This document shows, piece by piece, positions 30,798 to 38,336 of a stretch of 64,000 nt of DNA. This stretch comes from Lentisphaerae bacterium GWF2_50_93 (GTDB lineage: Bacteria > Verrucomicrobiota > Lentisphaeria > Victivallales > GWF2-50-93). A model generated the notes under the pieces. That model ran no database searches, was not told the DNA's origin, and was given only the letters and a program-made list of their open reading frames with translations. Made by a program: the position numbers and the translations under genes. Numbering within the stretch: the stretch's first letter is position 1; each line of letters begins with the position of its first letter. The stretch lies in the NCBI GenBank assembly GCA_001804815.1, contig MHBI01000069.1:1-64000 (forward strand), given 5' to 3'.

Positions 30798-31688
30798 ATG
30801 TGGAAGCTCATCGGATTCCTTGTAATTGTGAACGCCATAATAGTCACCGGTTGGTGGGTGACTGGCGACCACCAGTATAAAGGGTGGGCTTCAAGCATCT
30901 GTATCGTGTCTATCTTCTTCGGAATATTCCTGATGTTGCAGGAGCGTGTTGTCGAGGTGTCGGTCAACAAGGTTGGATCTATCAAGGCCGTGGTTGAACA
31001 GGCGACCGCAGACGCCAAGACTATTGCCGACATAAAGCGTAGTATCGAAGCCCAGCGCTCCACGGTAGACCTTGTTGCCAAGGAAGCTGCAGACGCCAAG
31101 AAGCTCGTTGACGATGTTGCCCTTAAGAACGCCAAGGCCGAGGAGAAACTGGCTACCCTTGATAAGGCCATTACGAACGGGGACAAGGCTGTCAAGCAGT
31201 TGCAGGACTATTCTGTCCTCACATCTACTACAATGGCAGCCCAAGGAGATGACAGGCGTGCCTATGACCAGCTATGGGCATGGAGCAAGGATGAGTCCTG
31301 TCCCTTCAAGAACCAGGCTGGCCGTGCTGTCATGGGAATAATGGAACAGAATGACAACCTGAGGCTCATACCGGGAATCAAGTGGACTGAAGGTGTCGAC
31401 CCTAAGACACTCTCTCTGGTCAGACTTGTCGAAGAGTATTTTAAATGTGCAGACCCCAAGCTGAGGATGGGGCTGATATCATACATATGGGACAATCGGT
31501 CTGATATTCCAAAGAAGGAAAGAGTTGAGTTCCTAGTCGAAGTCATGAGGAAAGACCCAAGCATTAGGGTAATTAATTTTACGGGCGGATACCTAGCGGT
31601 GGCTACCGGAGACGGCTTCAAGCCACTTGCCATTGAAGAACATTTGAAATGGTGGGATGCGAACAAGGGCAAGTTCCCGGCTAATTGA
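30798..31688 (+). CDS. Membrane protein with long coiled coil and C-terminal helical domain
   Basis: The 296-residue product has two N-terminal membrane helices (LIGFLVIVNAIIVTGWWV and SICIVSIFFGIFLML). A coiled coil from about residue 55 to 145 is rich in Ala, Lys and Asp heptads (TIADIKRSIEAQRSTVDLV, AKEAADAKKLVDDVALKNA). A C-terminal helical domain of about 145 residues with a HEAT-like look ends near FTGGYLAVATGDGF. The layout resembles membrane-tethered sensor or scaffold proteins, but I recognise no family. The flanking spacers (about 190 and 178 bp) contain no other gene. Confidence 0.6.
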   Translation: MWKLIGFLVIVNAIIVTGWWVTGDHQYKGWASSICIVSIFFGIFLMLQERVVEVSVNKVGSIKAVVEQATADAKTIADIKRSIEAQRSTVDLVAKEAADAKKLVDDVALKNAKAEEKLATLDKAITNGDKAVKQLQDYSVLTSTTMAAQGDDRRAYDQLWAWSKDESCPFKNQAGRAVMGIMEQNDNLRLIPGIKWTEGVDPKTLSLVRLVEEYFKCADPKLRMGLISYIWDNRSDIPKKERVEFLVEVMRKDPSIRVINFTGGYLAVATGDGFKPLAIEEHLKWWDANKGKFPAN

Positions 31689-31821
31689 CACCTACGCCTA
31701 CCATGTCCCGGACCCCTTTCCAGGACTTGTGCTCCGTTGACATGTTGAGGCTGCCGATTTCCAGGACTTTTAAAACGCTATTGCGCCAGCCTCAAACTGG
31801 CTTAACACAATCGGGCTTATG

Positions 31822-31840
31822 CGACTGATGCGTATGATGC
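31822..31840 (+). repeat. 19-bp direct repeat, left copy
   Basis: CGACTGATGCGTATGATGC occurs here and again, identically, at 32638-32656, 816 bp away. The two copies bracket the serine protease gene. The left one sits 27 bp before its start codon and the right one spans the start of the following gene. Confidence 0.8.
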
Positions 31841-31866
31841 CGCACCGTAACACAGGAGATGGATAG

Positions 31867-32628
31867 ATGATCGACATAAGAAAGGCATTCCTGTCTGGAT
31901 TGACCGGCATTCTTCTGACATGCTCCGCTTTTGCCCAGGAAACTGTGACATCCAACATGCTGATGCGTGTTTTTGCCATTCAGAACGGCTCCAATCATGC
32001 TACGGCCTTCGCCATCGATGTTGACAACCGCCAGTACCTTGTCACTGCAAAGCATGCTATGCCCGGTACAACTGACACGGCGCAGATCAAGATATTCCAT
32101 GAAGAAAAATGGAAGGATATCTCGGTCAAGGTCATGCGTTCGGATGAGGCCGACATTGCCGTACTGTGTCCTCCGGTGCAGATTGCGCCCGCCCTGCCGG
32201 TCCTGCTCAAAGGAGACCACTATCTTGGACAGGATGTATTCTTCCTTGGCTTCCCATACATGCTCCACACGAATCTGACAGTGCCTGACAATCGGGGTTT
32301 TGTCATTCCCTTTGTCAAGAAAGGAGCTCTTTCAGCCTGGTTCAAGGAAGGCAACAGTCGATATCCTACAATCTTCGTCGACGGAATTAACAATCCAGGT
32401 TTTTCAGGAGCTCCCATTGTTGTCATGAATCCCAAGAGGGAGGCTATCATCATTGGAATTATCTCCGGGTATAGACAGAGCCAGGATCCCGTGACGAACC
32501 GAGGGATCGATACTGGTCTGATAAGTCTTGCCAATTCAGGAATAATCGTTTGCGGCGACATCAAGTATGCCCTGGATGAAATCAAGAAGAAGCCAGAGGG
32601 TGCTCAAATACAGCAGGAAAAGAAATGA
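31867..32628 (+). CDS. Secreted trypsin-like serine protease
   Basis: The 253-residue product has a signal peptide (about 1-23, ending SAFAQE) and the S1-family triad in order: His in YLVTAKHAM, Asp in DEADIAVLCPP and Ser in NPGFSGAPIVV. The fold is a minimal chymotrypsin type with no PDZ domain, so it is not DegP/HtrA. The C-terminus is a short charged helix. It should cleave proteins in the periplasm or outside the cell. Identical 19-bp repeats lie on either side, so the gene may have arrived or been duplicated as a cassette. The start ATG at 31867 follows a GGAGATGG ribosome site. Confidence 0.85.
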   Translation: MIDIRKAFLSGLTGILLTCSAFAQETVTSNMLMRVFAIQNGSNHATAFAIDVDNRQYLVTAKHAMPGTTDTAQIKIFHEEKWKDISVKVMRSDEADIAVLCPPVQIAPALPVLLKGDHYLGQDVFFLGFPYMLHTNLTVPDNRGFVIPFVKKGALSAWFKEGNSRYPTIFVDGINNPGFSGAPIVVMNPKREAIIIGIISGYRQSQDPVTNRGIDTGLISLANSGIIVCGDIKYALDEIKKKPEGAQIQQEKK

Positions 32629-32637
32629 GCGTATATA

Positions 32638-32656
32638 CGACTGATGCGTATGATGC
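32638..32656 (+). repeat. 19-bp direct repeat, right copy
   Basis: This is identical to 31822-31840. It overlaps the first codons (ATGCGTATGATG) of the next ORF. That makes the start of that gene uncertain and suggests its 5' end was made by the same duplication. Confidence 0.8.
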
Positions 32657-33585
32657 ACAGGACGGAGATATTGAATCAACCAAGACAACATCACACAGTA
32701 TCCGCCACCTACCTTGAGCTGTTCCAGGCACCGGGGACTGACAAGGTGCATGTGCTGGACCTGGAGAAGGACGAACTTAGGTTCCAGAAGCCCGACAACA
32801 TCCTTACACGCCGGGACTACTACCGTCAGGAACATTCTCCGGAAGGCACGGATGAATTCCGCTTCGAGAAGTTCATGGGCACGCACTTCGAACCTCATCT
32901 CAAGCGGATCATCGACAAGCTTATCTGCGGCGGCCATGGCATAACCGAGGACGAGATAATCTTATTCACCCAGTTCCTGGAACTGCAGCGCCTGAAGGTT
33001 CCCGCACAGGAGACCTTCGCCAAGGAACTGCTGCGCCAGGGCATCGAGCTGGTGGCGCTGGGCATCCCCGAAGTCGCTGAAGGCATTGTCAAGAACAAGT
33101 TCAAGGTTGTAGTCAAGGACAGCTTCCGGTTCACCTTCATGCACGAGATGCTCAAGGAGCAGAAGCACTTCTGGTACTTCACCAGGATGATATGGAATGT
33201 CTGGACCATGCCTGACGGCATCCACCTGGTCACTACGGACAATCCTGTGGCAATCTACAATCCAGGCTATCCGGAACTGAAACAGCCAGGCATAGGCAGG
33301 CTCGGTTCCGTTGTCCTGTTCCCGCTCACGCCTAGATACTGTCTGGAGATGGTCCATCCGGAACAGGAGAGCGTCAAGGAGCTTGACCCCACGGCCATCG
33401 TCAACGTAGAACCTAACGATGCACCCATACATGTTCGAGCTGGCCGGGTCATGTCAGAGGACAAGGCCCATGTAGTCAATCTGATCCTTGCAACGCATGC
33501 CGACAGGATTGTCGTGTCTGATTACAAGCCAACCCTTGAACGGCTGCTGTCCTTCATCCGCAGTATGGAGCCACGGAAGTCTTAG
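32644..33585 (+). CDS. DUF4238-like protein
   Basis: The 313-residue cytoplasmic protein begins with a motif typical of DUF4238: HHTVSATYLELF, then VHVLDLEKD and a RRDYYRQ element. The middle is helical. A later beta element, DGIHLVTTDNPVAIYNP, and LFPLTPRYCLEM also fit that family (TTDNPV is its usual core). The function of DUF4238 is not known; members occur in accessory and defence regions. The ATG at 32644 lies within the 19-bp repeat and has no good ribosome site. The reading frame may in fact begin at a downstream codon. Confidence 0.6.
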   Translation: MRMMHRTEILNQPRQHHTVSATYLELFQAPGTDKVHVLDLEKDELRFQKPDNILTRRDYYRQEHSPEGTDEFRFEKFMGTHFEPHLKRIIDKLICGGHGITEDEIILFTQFLELQRLKVPAQETFAKELLRQGIELVALGIPEVAEGIVKNKFKVVVKDSFRFTFMHEMLKEQKHFWYFTRMIWNVWTMPDGIHLVTTDNPVAIYNPGYPELKQPGIGRLGSVVLFPLTPRYCLEMVHPEQESVKELDPTAIVNVEPNDAPIHVRAGRVMSEDKAHVVNLILATHADRIVVSDYKPTLERLLSFIRSMEPRKS

Positions 33586-33779
33586 AAGCAGAGTAATCCG
33601 CCGATAATACCGCACATTGATCTTCCAGCCAGCCCTTATTCCACGACCTTCCGCCCATTCTTGTGCAGAAGCGATCCCTTGCCCTGTGCCGGCTCCTCAA
33701 GCATCTCCGGTTTTCATGCGGTTCTTGCCATCCTCCCCATAATCGCTATATTATCCGCCCTAAAATACAGGACATAACC

Positions 33780-34115
33780 ATGAGCATGCGATACGACTGG
33801 ACCGCGTTGATCAGGGATATACAGGACAAGTCGCTTATGACCCAGGCCGAGATTGCCGACAGGCTTAACATTAACCAGCAGACGGTTTCAAAGATAATGA
33901 ACGCCCATCTCAATCCCGGAATCAAGCGTAAAAGTGATCTGCTGGAGCTTGCCGCAAAGGAGGGAATAGACGTTGAGACCTACCGTACCGACCTGGCATT
34001 GAGGAAACTGGAAAGCTTTATTAAAGACAGGAAGGGCCGGGAACTCATAGAATCATATCTGCAAATGTCAGCTGCAGACAGGAAGAGGTTCATAAAGTAT
34101 GCCGAGAAGCTATAA
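33780..34115 (+). CDS. Small XRE-like regulator, paralogue 1 of three in tandem
   Basis: The start at 33780 (MSMRYDW) is chosen because the next paralogue starts MSQRYDW at the same point; the longer frame upstream has no ribosome site. The 111-residue product has an HTH (LMTQAEIADRLNINQQTVSK) at about residues 18-38 and a C-terminal helical tail (KGRELIESYLQMSAADRKRFIKYAEKL). That tail matches the regulator at 963-1310. It probably dimerises on DNA. It is followed after 19 bp by a second family member. Confidence 0.75.
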   Translation: MSMRYDWTALIRDIQDKSLMTQAEIADRLNINQQTVSKIMNAHLNPGIKRKSDLLELAAKEGIDVETYRTDLALRKLESFIKDRKGRELIESYLQMSAADRKRFIKYAEKL

Positions 34116-34134
34116 ACATGGAAGAACTCCGCCA

Positions 34135-34476
34135 ATGAGCCAACGATATGACTGGTCTGCAATTATCAGGGGAATGAAGAAGAGCCTGTGCATGTCGCAG
34201 CATGATATTGCCGTCAAGGTGAACATGCGGCAGGCGACAATTTCACACATATCCACCGGCATAAGAAAGCCAGGAATCAAGCTTAAGGGTGATCTACTGG
34301 AACTTGCCCGTGCCAATGGGATGGATATCCGCAGGTATCAGTTGGGATCCGGCAACGCAGCATGCCTGCGGAAGGGCGCGTCTGATGATCTTATCAGGCT
34401 GTTCGACCTTTACGTCAGAATGGGCAAGGCGGACAAGATAAAGTTCTTAAGGTATGCCGAACGCTTGAACAAATAG
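34135..34476 (+). CDS. Small XRE-like regulator, paralogue 2
   Basis: The 113-residue product from ATG 34135 (MSQRYDW) has an HTH at about 18-38 (CMSQHDIAVKVNMRQATISH) and the family tail (SDDLIRLFDLYVRMGKADKIKFLRYAERL). It aligns end to end with paralogue 1, with substantial divergence, so the duplication is not recent. A weak GGAAGAA precedes the start. The three genes are closely spaced and likely co-transcribed. Confidence 0.75.
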   Translation: MSQRYDWSAIIRGMKKSLCMSQHDIAVKVNMRQATISHISTGIRKPGIKLKGDLLELARANGMDIRRYQLGSGNAACLRKGASDDLIRLFDLYVRMGKADKIKFLRYAERLNK

Positions 34477-34491
34477 GATATTGGGGGACAA

Positions 34492-34866
34492 ATGGAGACT
34501 GACAACAAGACTATTGATGGCGTAGGGTACTGCTGGCATCTTCTCGTGAGGGAACTGCTTGAGGGCATGTTCTTTTCCCAGCAGGACCTTGCTGAACATT
34601 GCAAGGTCACACAGCAGAGCATTTCCAGCTGGAAGAACGGTGTGAGGAAGCCCGGAGACTTTGCAAGGCGGAGGATATTGGAACTTGCCAGGGAAGCGGA
34701 AATCGATCCCGGCAGATATGAGTGTGATCCTGTAAGGGACGCAATAACGAAGTATCTGGAAAAGAACACAGGGAAAGATCTTGTAAGGGTGATTTCACTT
34801 TATGAGAAGATGTCGGACGGTTCCAGGGATAAACTTCTGGGATATGCGAAAACACTGGCGAAATAG
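34492..34866 (+). CDS. Small XRE-like regulator, paralogue 3
   Basis: The 124-residue product starts at ATG 34492 after TTGGGGGACAA. Its HTH (FSQQDLAEHCKVTQQSISSWK) and tail (GKDLVRVISLYEKMSDGSRDKLLGYAKTL) are closest to the solitary regulator at 963-1310. They share SWKN/NWKN and the DPxRDxITxYLEKNxG segment, which the other two paralogues lack. The tandem set therefore contains two subtypes. The different operator-reading helices suggest different DNA targets. Confidence 0.75.
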   Translation: METDNKTIDGVGYCWHLLVRELLEGMFFSQQDLAEHCKVTQQSISSWKNGVRKPGDFARRRILELAREAEIDPGRYECDPVRDAITKYLEKNTGKDLVRVISLYEKMSDGSRDKLLGYAKTLAK

Positions 34867-34875
34867 GTTCTATAC

Positions 34876-35127
34876 ATGGATGACATTGAGCCAATAGTGA
34901 AGAAATACTGCGATGGCATGGCCGATACCTTGACCGAGACCATGGCGAGGCATGACTACCCGGAATATCAGCATCTGTGGAAGATATTCATTGAGGACAT
35001 ACGCAGGGGTGAATACTACAGGCATTTCAACTTTTTGATGGTCAACGGGGTGGTAGCCGTCCAGGCCCGGACCAATGTAGGGCAGGCGATAACGGATTAC
35101 ACGGACGGATTGAGGGAGGGGAAATGA
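34876..35127 (+). CDS. Small hypothetical protein (83 aa)
   Basis: This mostly helical acidic protein follows the third HTH gene by 9 bp and overlaps the next gene by 4 bp (ATGA), so it belongs to the same transcript. Segments DYPEYQHLWKIFIEDIRRGE and NVGQAITDYTDG are visible, with no membrane helix and no cysteine cluster. I recognise no family. Confidence 0.55.
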   Translation: MDDIEPIVKKYCDGMADTLTETMARHDYPEYQHLWKIFIEDIRRGEYYRHFNFLMVNGVVAVQARTNVGQAITDYTDGLREGK

Positions 35128-35798
35128 AAAAGATTCCCCTCGCAGACTGCATGGCCCTGGCGTCCCTGGTGGTCTTCACATCGGTGTTCATAGGATTCTT
35201 CTTCTGGGTCAGCACATGGAAGTACAATCTTCCCGGCCCGGATGCCGGCATGGCGTCAGGGATCGCATTCATGTTCTGCTACCTGCTTATCTTCATCGCC
35301 TCAGCACTGCTTTCTGTCAAGCTTTTCACTGTCCGCGGGAAGATCACCGAGAAGTGGATCAGGTGGGCCGGATTCCTGCCCATCGCCTTGACCATAGGAA
35401 CACCGCTGTGCTGGCTGCTGCTGGAGGCGATGGAACCTAGTGTCGATGCGCAGAGCCACAATCTTGTCTGTGAGCTCATCTCGTCCGAACAGCTTCTGAA
35501 CGGCAGGGCTGAACTCATCACCACCGGTGGCTGCTCTTCAGGGCCGCTACCCGAACCCAGTATGCTGGGCGACGCATACTGCTATGACATCACGCAGCTG
35601 ATCTTCAAGCAGAAAGAGCGGAGACTGGAAATCAAGTCTGACAACTGCAATGCCACCTTCCACTTCGACATCCCGGACATGCCGAGGCAAATGCCCCTCA
35701 CTGAATGGCGGGCACCATCCAGCATTGATCGCAAGGGGGCGTACAAGCTAAGGCTCGAGCTGCGCTACAGGGTCGAGAAAAATGAGACCTTCCGGTGA
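35124..35798 (+). CDS. Three-helix membrane protein with exported C-terminal domain
   Basis: The 224-residue product starts in an ATGA overlap with the upstream gene. Three hydrophobic helices (about 8-30, 42-65, 78-98) anchor it. A domain of about 125 residues follows, with four cysteines (CELISSEQ, TTGGCSSG, YCYDITQ, NCNATFHF) that could form disulfides if it lies outside the membrane. No family is recognised. Coupling to the small cytoplasmic protein upstream suggests a two-component membrane unit. Confidence 0.6.
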   Translation: MKKIPLADCMALASLVVFTSVFIGFFFWVSTWKYNLPGPDAGMASGIAFMFCYLLIFIASALLSVKLFTVRGKITEKWIRWAGFLPIALTIGTPLCWLLLEAMEPSVDAQSHNLVCELISSEQLLNGRAELITTGGCSSGPLPEPSMLGDAYCYDITQLIFKQKERRLEIKSDNCNATFHFDIPDMPRQMPLTEWRAPSSIDRKGAYKLRLELRYRVEKNETFR

Positions 35799-35889
35799 CT
35801 GGGACTTCCGGGGTTAGGACGCAAACCGCGTTAACGTCCTTGTCGATTTTACTGATGGCCGCTATATTGCTTTCAGACTGGGAGGTTTC

Positions 35890-36378
35890 ATGATGACTGA
35901 CGTTGGGGAGTATATAGTCGGCGCCTATCTGCAGCTGAAGCTGGGATGCGACGTTGTCAGCTACAATGTCCGTCCGCCTGGAGGAGGCCTTGAAGGACTT
36001 GAGGAATTGGATGTTGTAGGAATTGACCTGAAATCCCACCGGGCCTACATATGCGAAGTCACAACACATATACGCGGAACCCTCTACAAGGACAACCCTA
36101 CGACCGTAAGGAAGATCAGGAATAAGCATGAACGGCAGAAACGGTATGGTGCCAAGTACCTGGAGAATTTCAATTGCAAATACATGTTCTGGTCACCGGT
36201 AGTGCCAGAAGGTTACATAACTGAACACCTGTCAAAGATTAAAGGACTGGATCTTGTCATAAACGGCAAATACAAGAGCAAGGTGGAGGAGTTGCAGGAA
36301 CTTGCAAAAGAGACCACTCACGATGCACGTAACCCGGTATTCCGCATCCTCCAGATTTTGGAGCACATGCGTGAATGA
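35890..36378 (+). CDS. Probable PD-(D/E)XK-fold nuclease
   Basis: The 162-residue product begins MMTDVGEYIVGAYLQLKLGCD, an N-terminal helix with a conserved Glu. It continues ELDVVGIDLKSHRAYICEVTTHI, which has the D-(12-15)-E-x-T spacing of the restriction-endonuclease-like core, with Thr replacing the usual Lys. A helical C-terminus follows. Such stand-alone proteins occur in defence and mobile-element settings and may bind or cut DNA. Substrate and activity are unknown. GGGAGG lies 6 bp before the ATG. A 25-bp imperfect palindrome lies 50 bp upstream (35816-35840). Confidence 0.5.
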   Translation: MMTDVGEYIVGAYLQLKLGCDVVSYNVRPPGGGLEGLEELDVVGIDLKSHRAYICEVTTHIRGTLYKDNPTTVRKIRNKHERQKRYGAKYLENFNCKYMFWSPVVPEGYITEHLSKIKGLDLVINGKYKSKVEELQELAKETTHDARNPVFRILQILEHMRE

Positions 36379-36495
36379 TCAATGTTGACGGGTGAGGCTA
36401 TCACAACGCCGCCGCCCCCTGTCAATATGTAGATGAACCCAGCCTGGGAGAGGGCGAATGATTCGAGACGCCTCATCTCCCGCCGGACAGCTTCC

Positions 36496-36894
36496 TTAGT
36501 TTTCATCCCTCGAAATCACGTCAAGGACTTTTAACACCTCGACCGCATCTGTCTCTTGCCAAGTTAAAAACGACGTCTTATTCCAGACCTGCACTCCGTT
36601 TCCAGCTCCAAGAATAATGGAATCGAAATCAAGACTGTTAAATACCTTTCTGCAGATATCACGTCCTAGGTTCACCGTTCCTCTGGATCCAACTGAAACA
36701 CGCTTCATGATTTCTGGTTTGTATTGATTGAGCGACCTGTCTGCGGTATGAGGGAACAGCGTTAGTGCATGGAAATTCGAAGTTTTCCAGAAGACAGTAG
36801 CTTCCCCATCATTAAAATGCCTGAACTGCTTTGGCAGAATAAAACTCCCGTCTTTAACTCGGCTTTCATACTGCCTCACGCTTTTCAAACTCAA
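36496..36894 (-). CDS. MraZ/AbrB-like double-barrel DNA-binding protein
   Basis: The 132-residue product shows two half-repeats of the swapped-hairpin AbrB fold. The first is ESRVKDGSFILPKQFRHF with LTLFPH. The second is VSVGSRGTVNLGRDICRKV followed by SIILGAGNGVQVWN. This is the layout of MraZ (DKxGRxxxPxxxR, LxLYP, GxGNxxEIW), but the gene is not in a dcw cluster, so it is a divergent relative. It probably binds DNA as a ring or dimer. It overlaps its upstream partner by 29 bp, so the two are co-translated. Confidence 0.6.
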   Translation of the reverse strand: MSLKSVRQYESRVKDGSFILPKQFRHFNDGEATVFWKTSNFHALTLFPHTADRSLNQYKPEIMKRVSVGSRGTVNLGRDICRKVFNSLDFDSIILGAGNGVQVWNKTSFLTWQETDAVEVLKVLDVISRDEN

Positions 36895-37279
36895 GACTCA
36901 TCTGCCCTGGAATATCCCTGTTGATATTCATACCTGCGACCTTATCTATCCATTCGTCAACCAGCTTCTGTGCATAGTGGTTCAAATCTCCAGACCCTGT
37001 CTCAGATGAAAACGACCAAGACCATCCGTATCCTTTCCTCATTACAAGCAGGAGCCCTCTGCTGGGTTCAAGCATCTCCAACACGTAGGTCCTTCCTGTG
37101 ATTAAGTTGCTTAGGTGTTCGTCATTAAGCTCAACCTTGTAATCCCTCGTCAAATTGATTATTCCCCACGGAGACAGTTCCTGCAAAACTACAAGGCCGC
37201 CGTCGTAATTGTTATCAGGTCGATCAAATTCAGGCGTTGTATCGATTTCACAGAAGGTTTTATACAGTTCCAGTGTCAT
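36866..37279 (-). CDS. Hypothetical partner of the MraZ-like protein (137 aa)
   Basis: This acidic protein has no recognised family: LYKTFCEIDTTPEFDRPD, LVVLQELSPWGIINLTRDY and a serine/tryptophan-rich patch YGWSWSFSSETGSGDLNHYA. Its start lies 64 bp from a perfect dyad operator (37344-37358), and its end overlaps the MraZ-like gene. The pair forms a small operon that should respond to the same regulator as the island genes further right. An antitoxin or regulator-plus-effector pair is possible, but nothing in the sequence proves it. Confidence 0.55.
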   Translation of the reverse strand: MTLELYKTFCEIDTTPEFDRPDNNYDGGLVVLQELSPWGIINLTRDYKVELNDEHLSNLITGRTYVLEMLEPSRGLLLVMRKGYGWSWSFSSETGSGDLNHYAQKLVDEWIDKVAGMNINRDIPGQMSLEFEKREAV

Positions 37280-37343
37280 CGTCGTTGTGAATCCTTATTC
37301 ACATGGAATATATTTATCTGGGAATATTATACGTGGCGGAATA

Positions 37344-37358
37344 GGACATTTTATGTCC
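37344..37358 (-). promoter_or_regulatory. Dyad operator site 1
   Basis: GGACATTTTATGTCC is a perfect dyad (7-bp arms with the flanking A and T, 3-bp centre). Read leftward it contains TAAAAT, a -10-like hexamer, 64 bp before the 36866-37279 gene. Confidence 0.6.
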
Positions 37359-37518
37359 TTGTTGATGAAGGCAAGAGATTACTTTGGAATGGCGGATTTT
37401 CTTGAAAATTCGTATAACCGATGGCGAAATATTGACTTCTAAGTTTCGGCTGGTAAACTTTCAAGAGTATATAGTTTTGCTGGTGCGATTAAACTTGTAA
37501 ATCAACTGGAGAAAAGCC

Positions 37519-38283
37519 ATGCCATACTTGCCAGAGATCGACTACCCGGAATTCGAACGTGCGAAATTAATTGAACTGGACAAATTATTTCAAGAGTGGG
37601 ATAGCAGAACAAAGGAGATAGAATTACCCGAAGGCTATACTGCAGAAAGTATGGTTTTTGATGGATTTTATCCATACTACACAAAGCAAAAAGAAAAAAT
37701 CCTTTTCATTGGGCGTGAATCAAGAGAGATTTCGGGATGCAATTACATTCAAGTTTTGTTTAATGCTTATAAAAATAAGCGAATTGGCAACCAGCATATA
37801 AACGTGAGCTTATTCCACAGGAGAATGTTTTATATAGCCTACGGAATAAACAACGGTTTCCCAAAATGGCAAGATATCCCTTATGCAGATAGGATGACAG
37901 ATACATTCGGTACGGAGAAAGGAATAAGTTTCTCGTTTATGAATATCTCGAAATTCAGCAATGATAGTGATTCATGGCAGTCCAACTGGGATTTGATCGA
38001 GGCTTCCTACAAGCTAGGAATGAGAAGCCTGATTGAAAGAGAAATTGAAATACTGGAGCCCGATATTATCATTTCAATGAATATAGGAGATAAAATTCAT
38101 TCTTTTGGTGAGGTTAATGAATTTAAACGAACCGATCAAGTAAACTCATATATTCTTAACAATGTTACAAAGAAGAACGTACTTCTTCTTGATACTTTTC
38201 ATTTTGCGGCTTGGGCTAAAGATGACATAGATGATTTTTACACTCCAATTATTGAGGCAATAAAAGCACACAAGAAGAATTAA
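37519..38283 (+). CDS. Uracil-DNA-glycosylase-fold protein (possible)
   Basis: The 254-residue product has the strand order of the UDG superfamily: KEKILFIGRESREISGCNY at about residue 58 (motif 1 position), FSFMNISKFSN (the Asn/substrate loop), ILEPDIIISMN and a closing LLLDTFHFAAW with a His at the motif 2 position. Classical GxDPG and HPSP are absent, so glycosylase activity is uncertain. It is more A+T-rich than its neighbours, a sign of recent transfer. GGAG precedes the ATG. The divergent region upstream holds dyad site 1. Confidence 0.45.
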   Translation: MPYLPEIDYPEFERAKLIELDKLFQEWDSRTKEIELPEGYTAESMVFDGFYPYYTKQKEKILFIGRESREISGCNYIQVLFNAYKNKRIGNQHINVSLFHRRMFYIAYGINNGFPKWQDIPYADRMTDTFGTEKGISFSFMNISKFSNDSDSWQSNWDLIEASYKLGMRSLIEREIEILEPDIIISMNIGDKIHSFGEVNEFKRTDQVNSYILNNVTKKNVLLLDTFHFAAWAKDDIDDFYTPIIEAIKAHKKN

Positions 38284-38336
38284 CTCATTTTAATGGCTCA
38301 CTCAGGTCAATTGGCGATGGTTTAACTCCTCAATCC

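Noticed and set aside
33771..33785. GGACATAACCATGAG before the first tandem HTH gene as an operator
   Set aside because: Only the left half-site matches.
35816..35840. Imperfect palindrome AGGACG...CGTCCT upstream of the PD-(D/E)XK gene as another operator
   Set aside because: The arms resemble the dyad but the spacing is 13 bp instead of 3-5 bp, so I do not count it among the nine sites.
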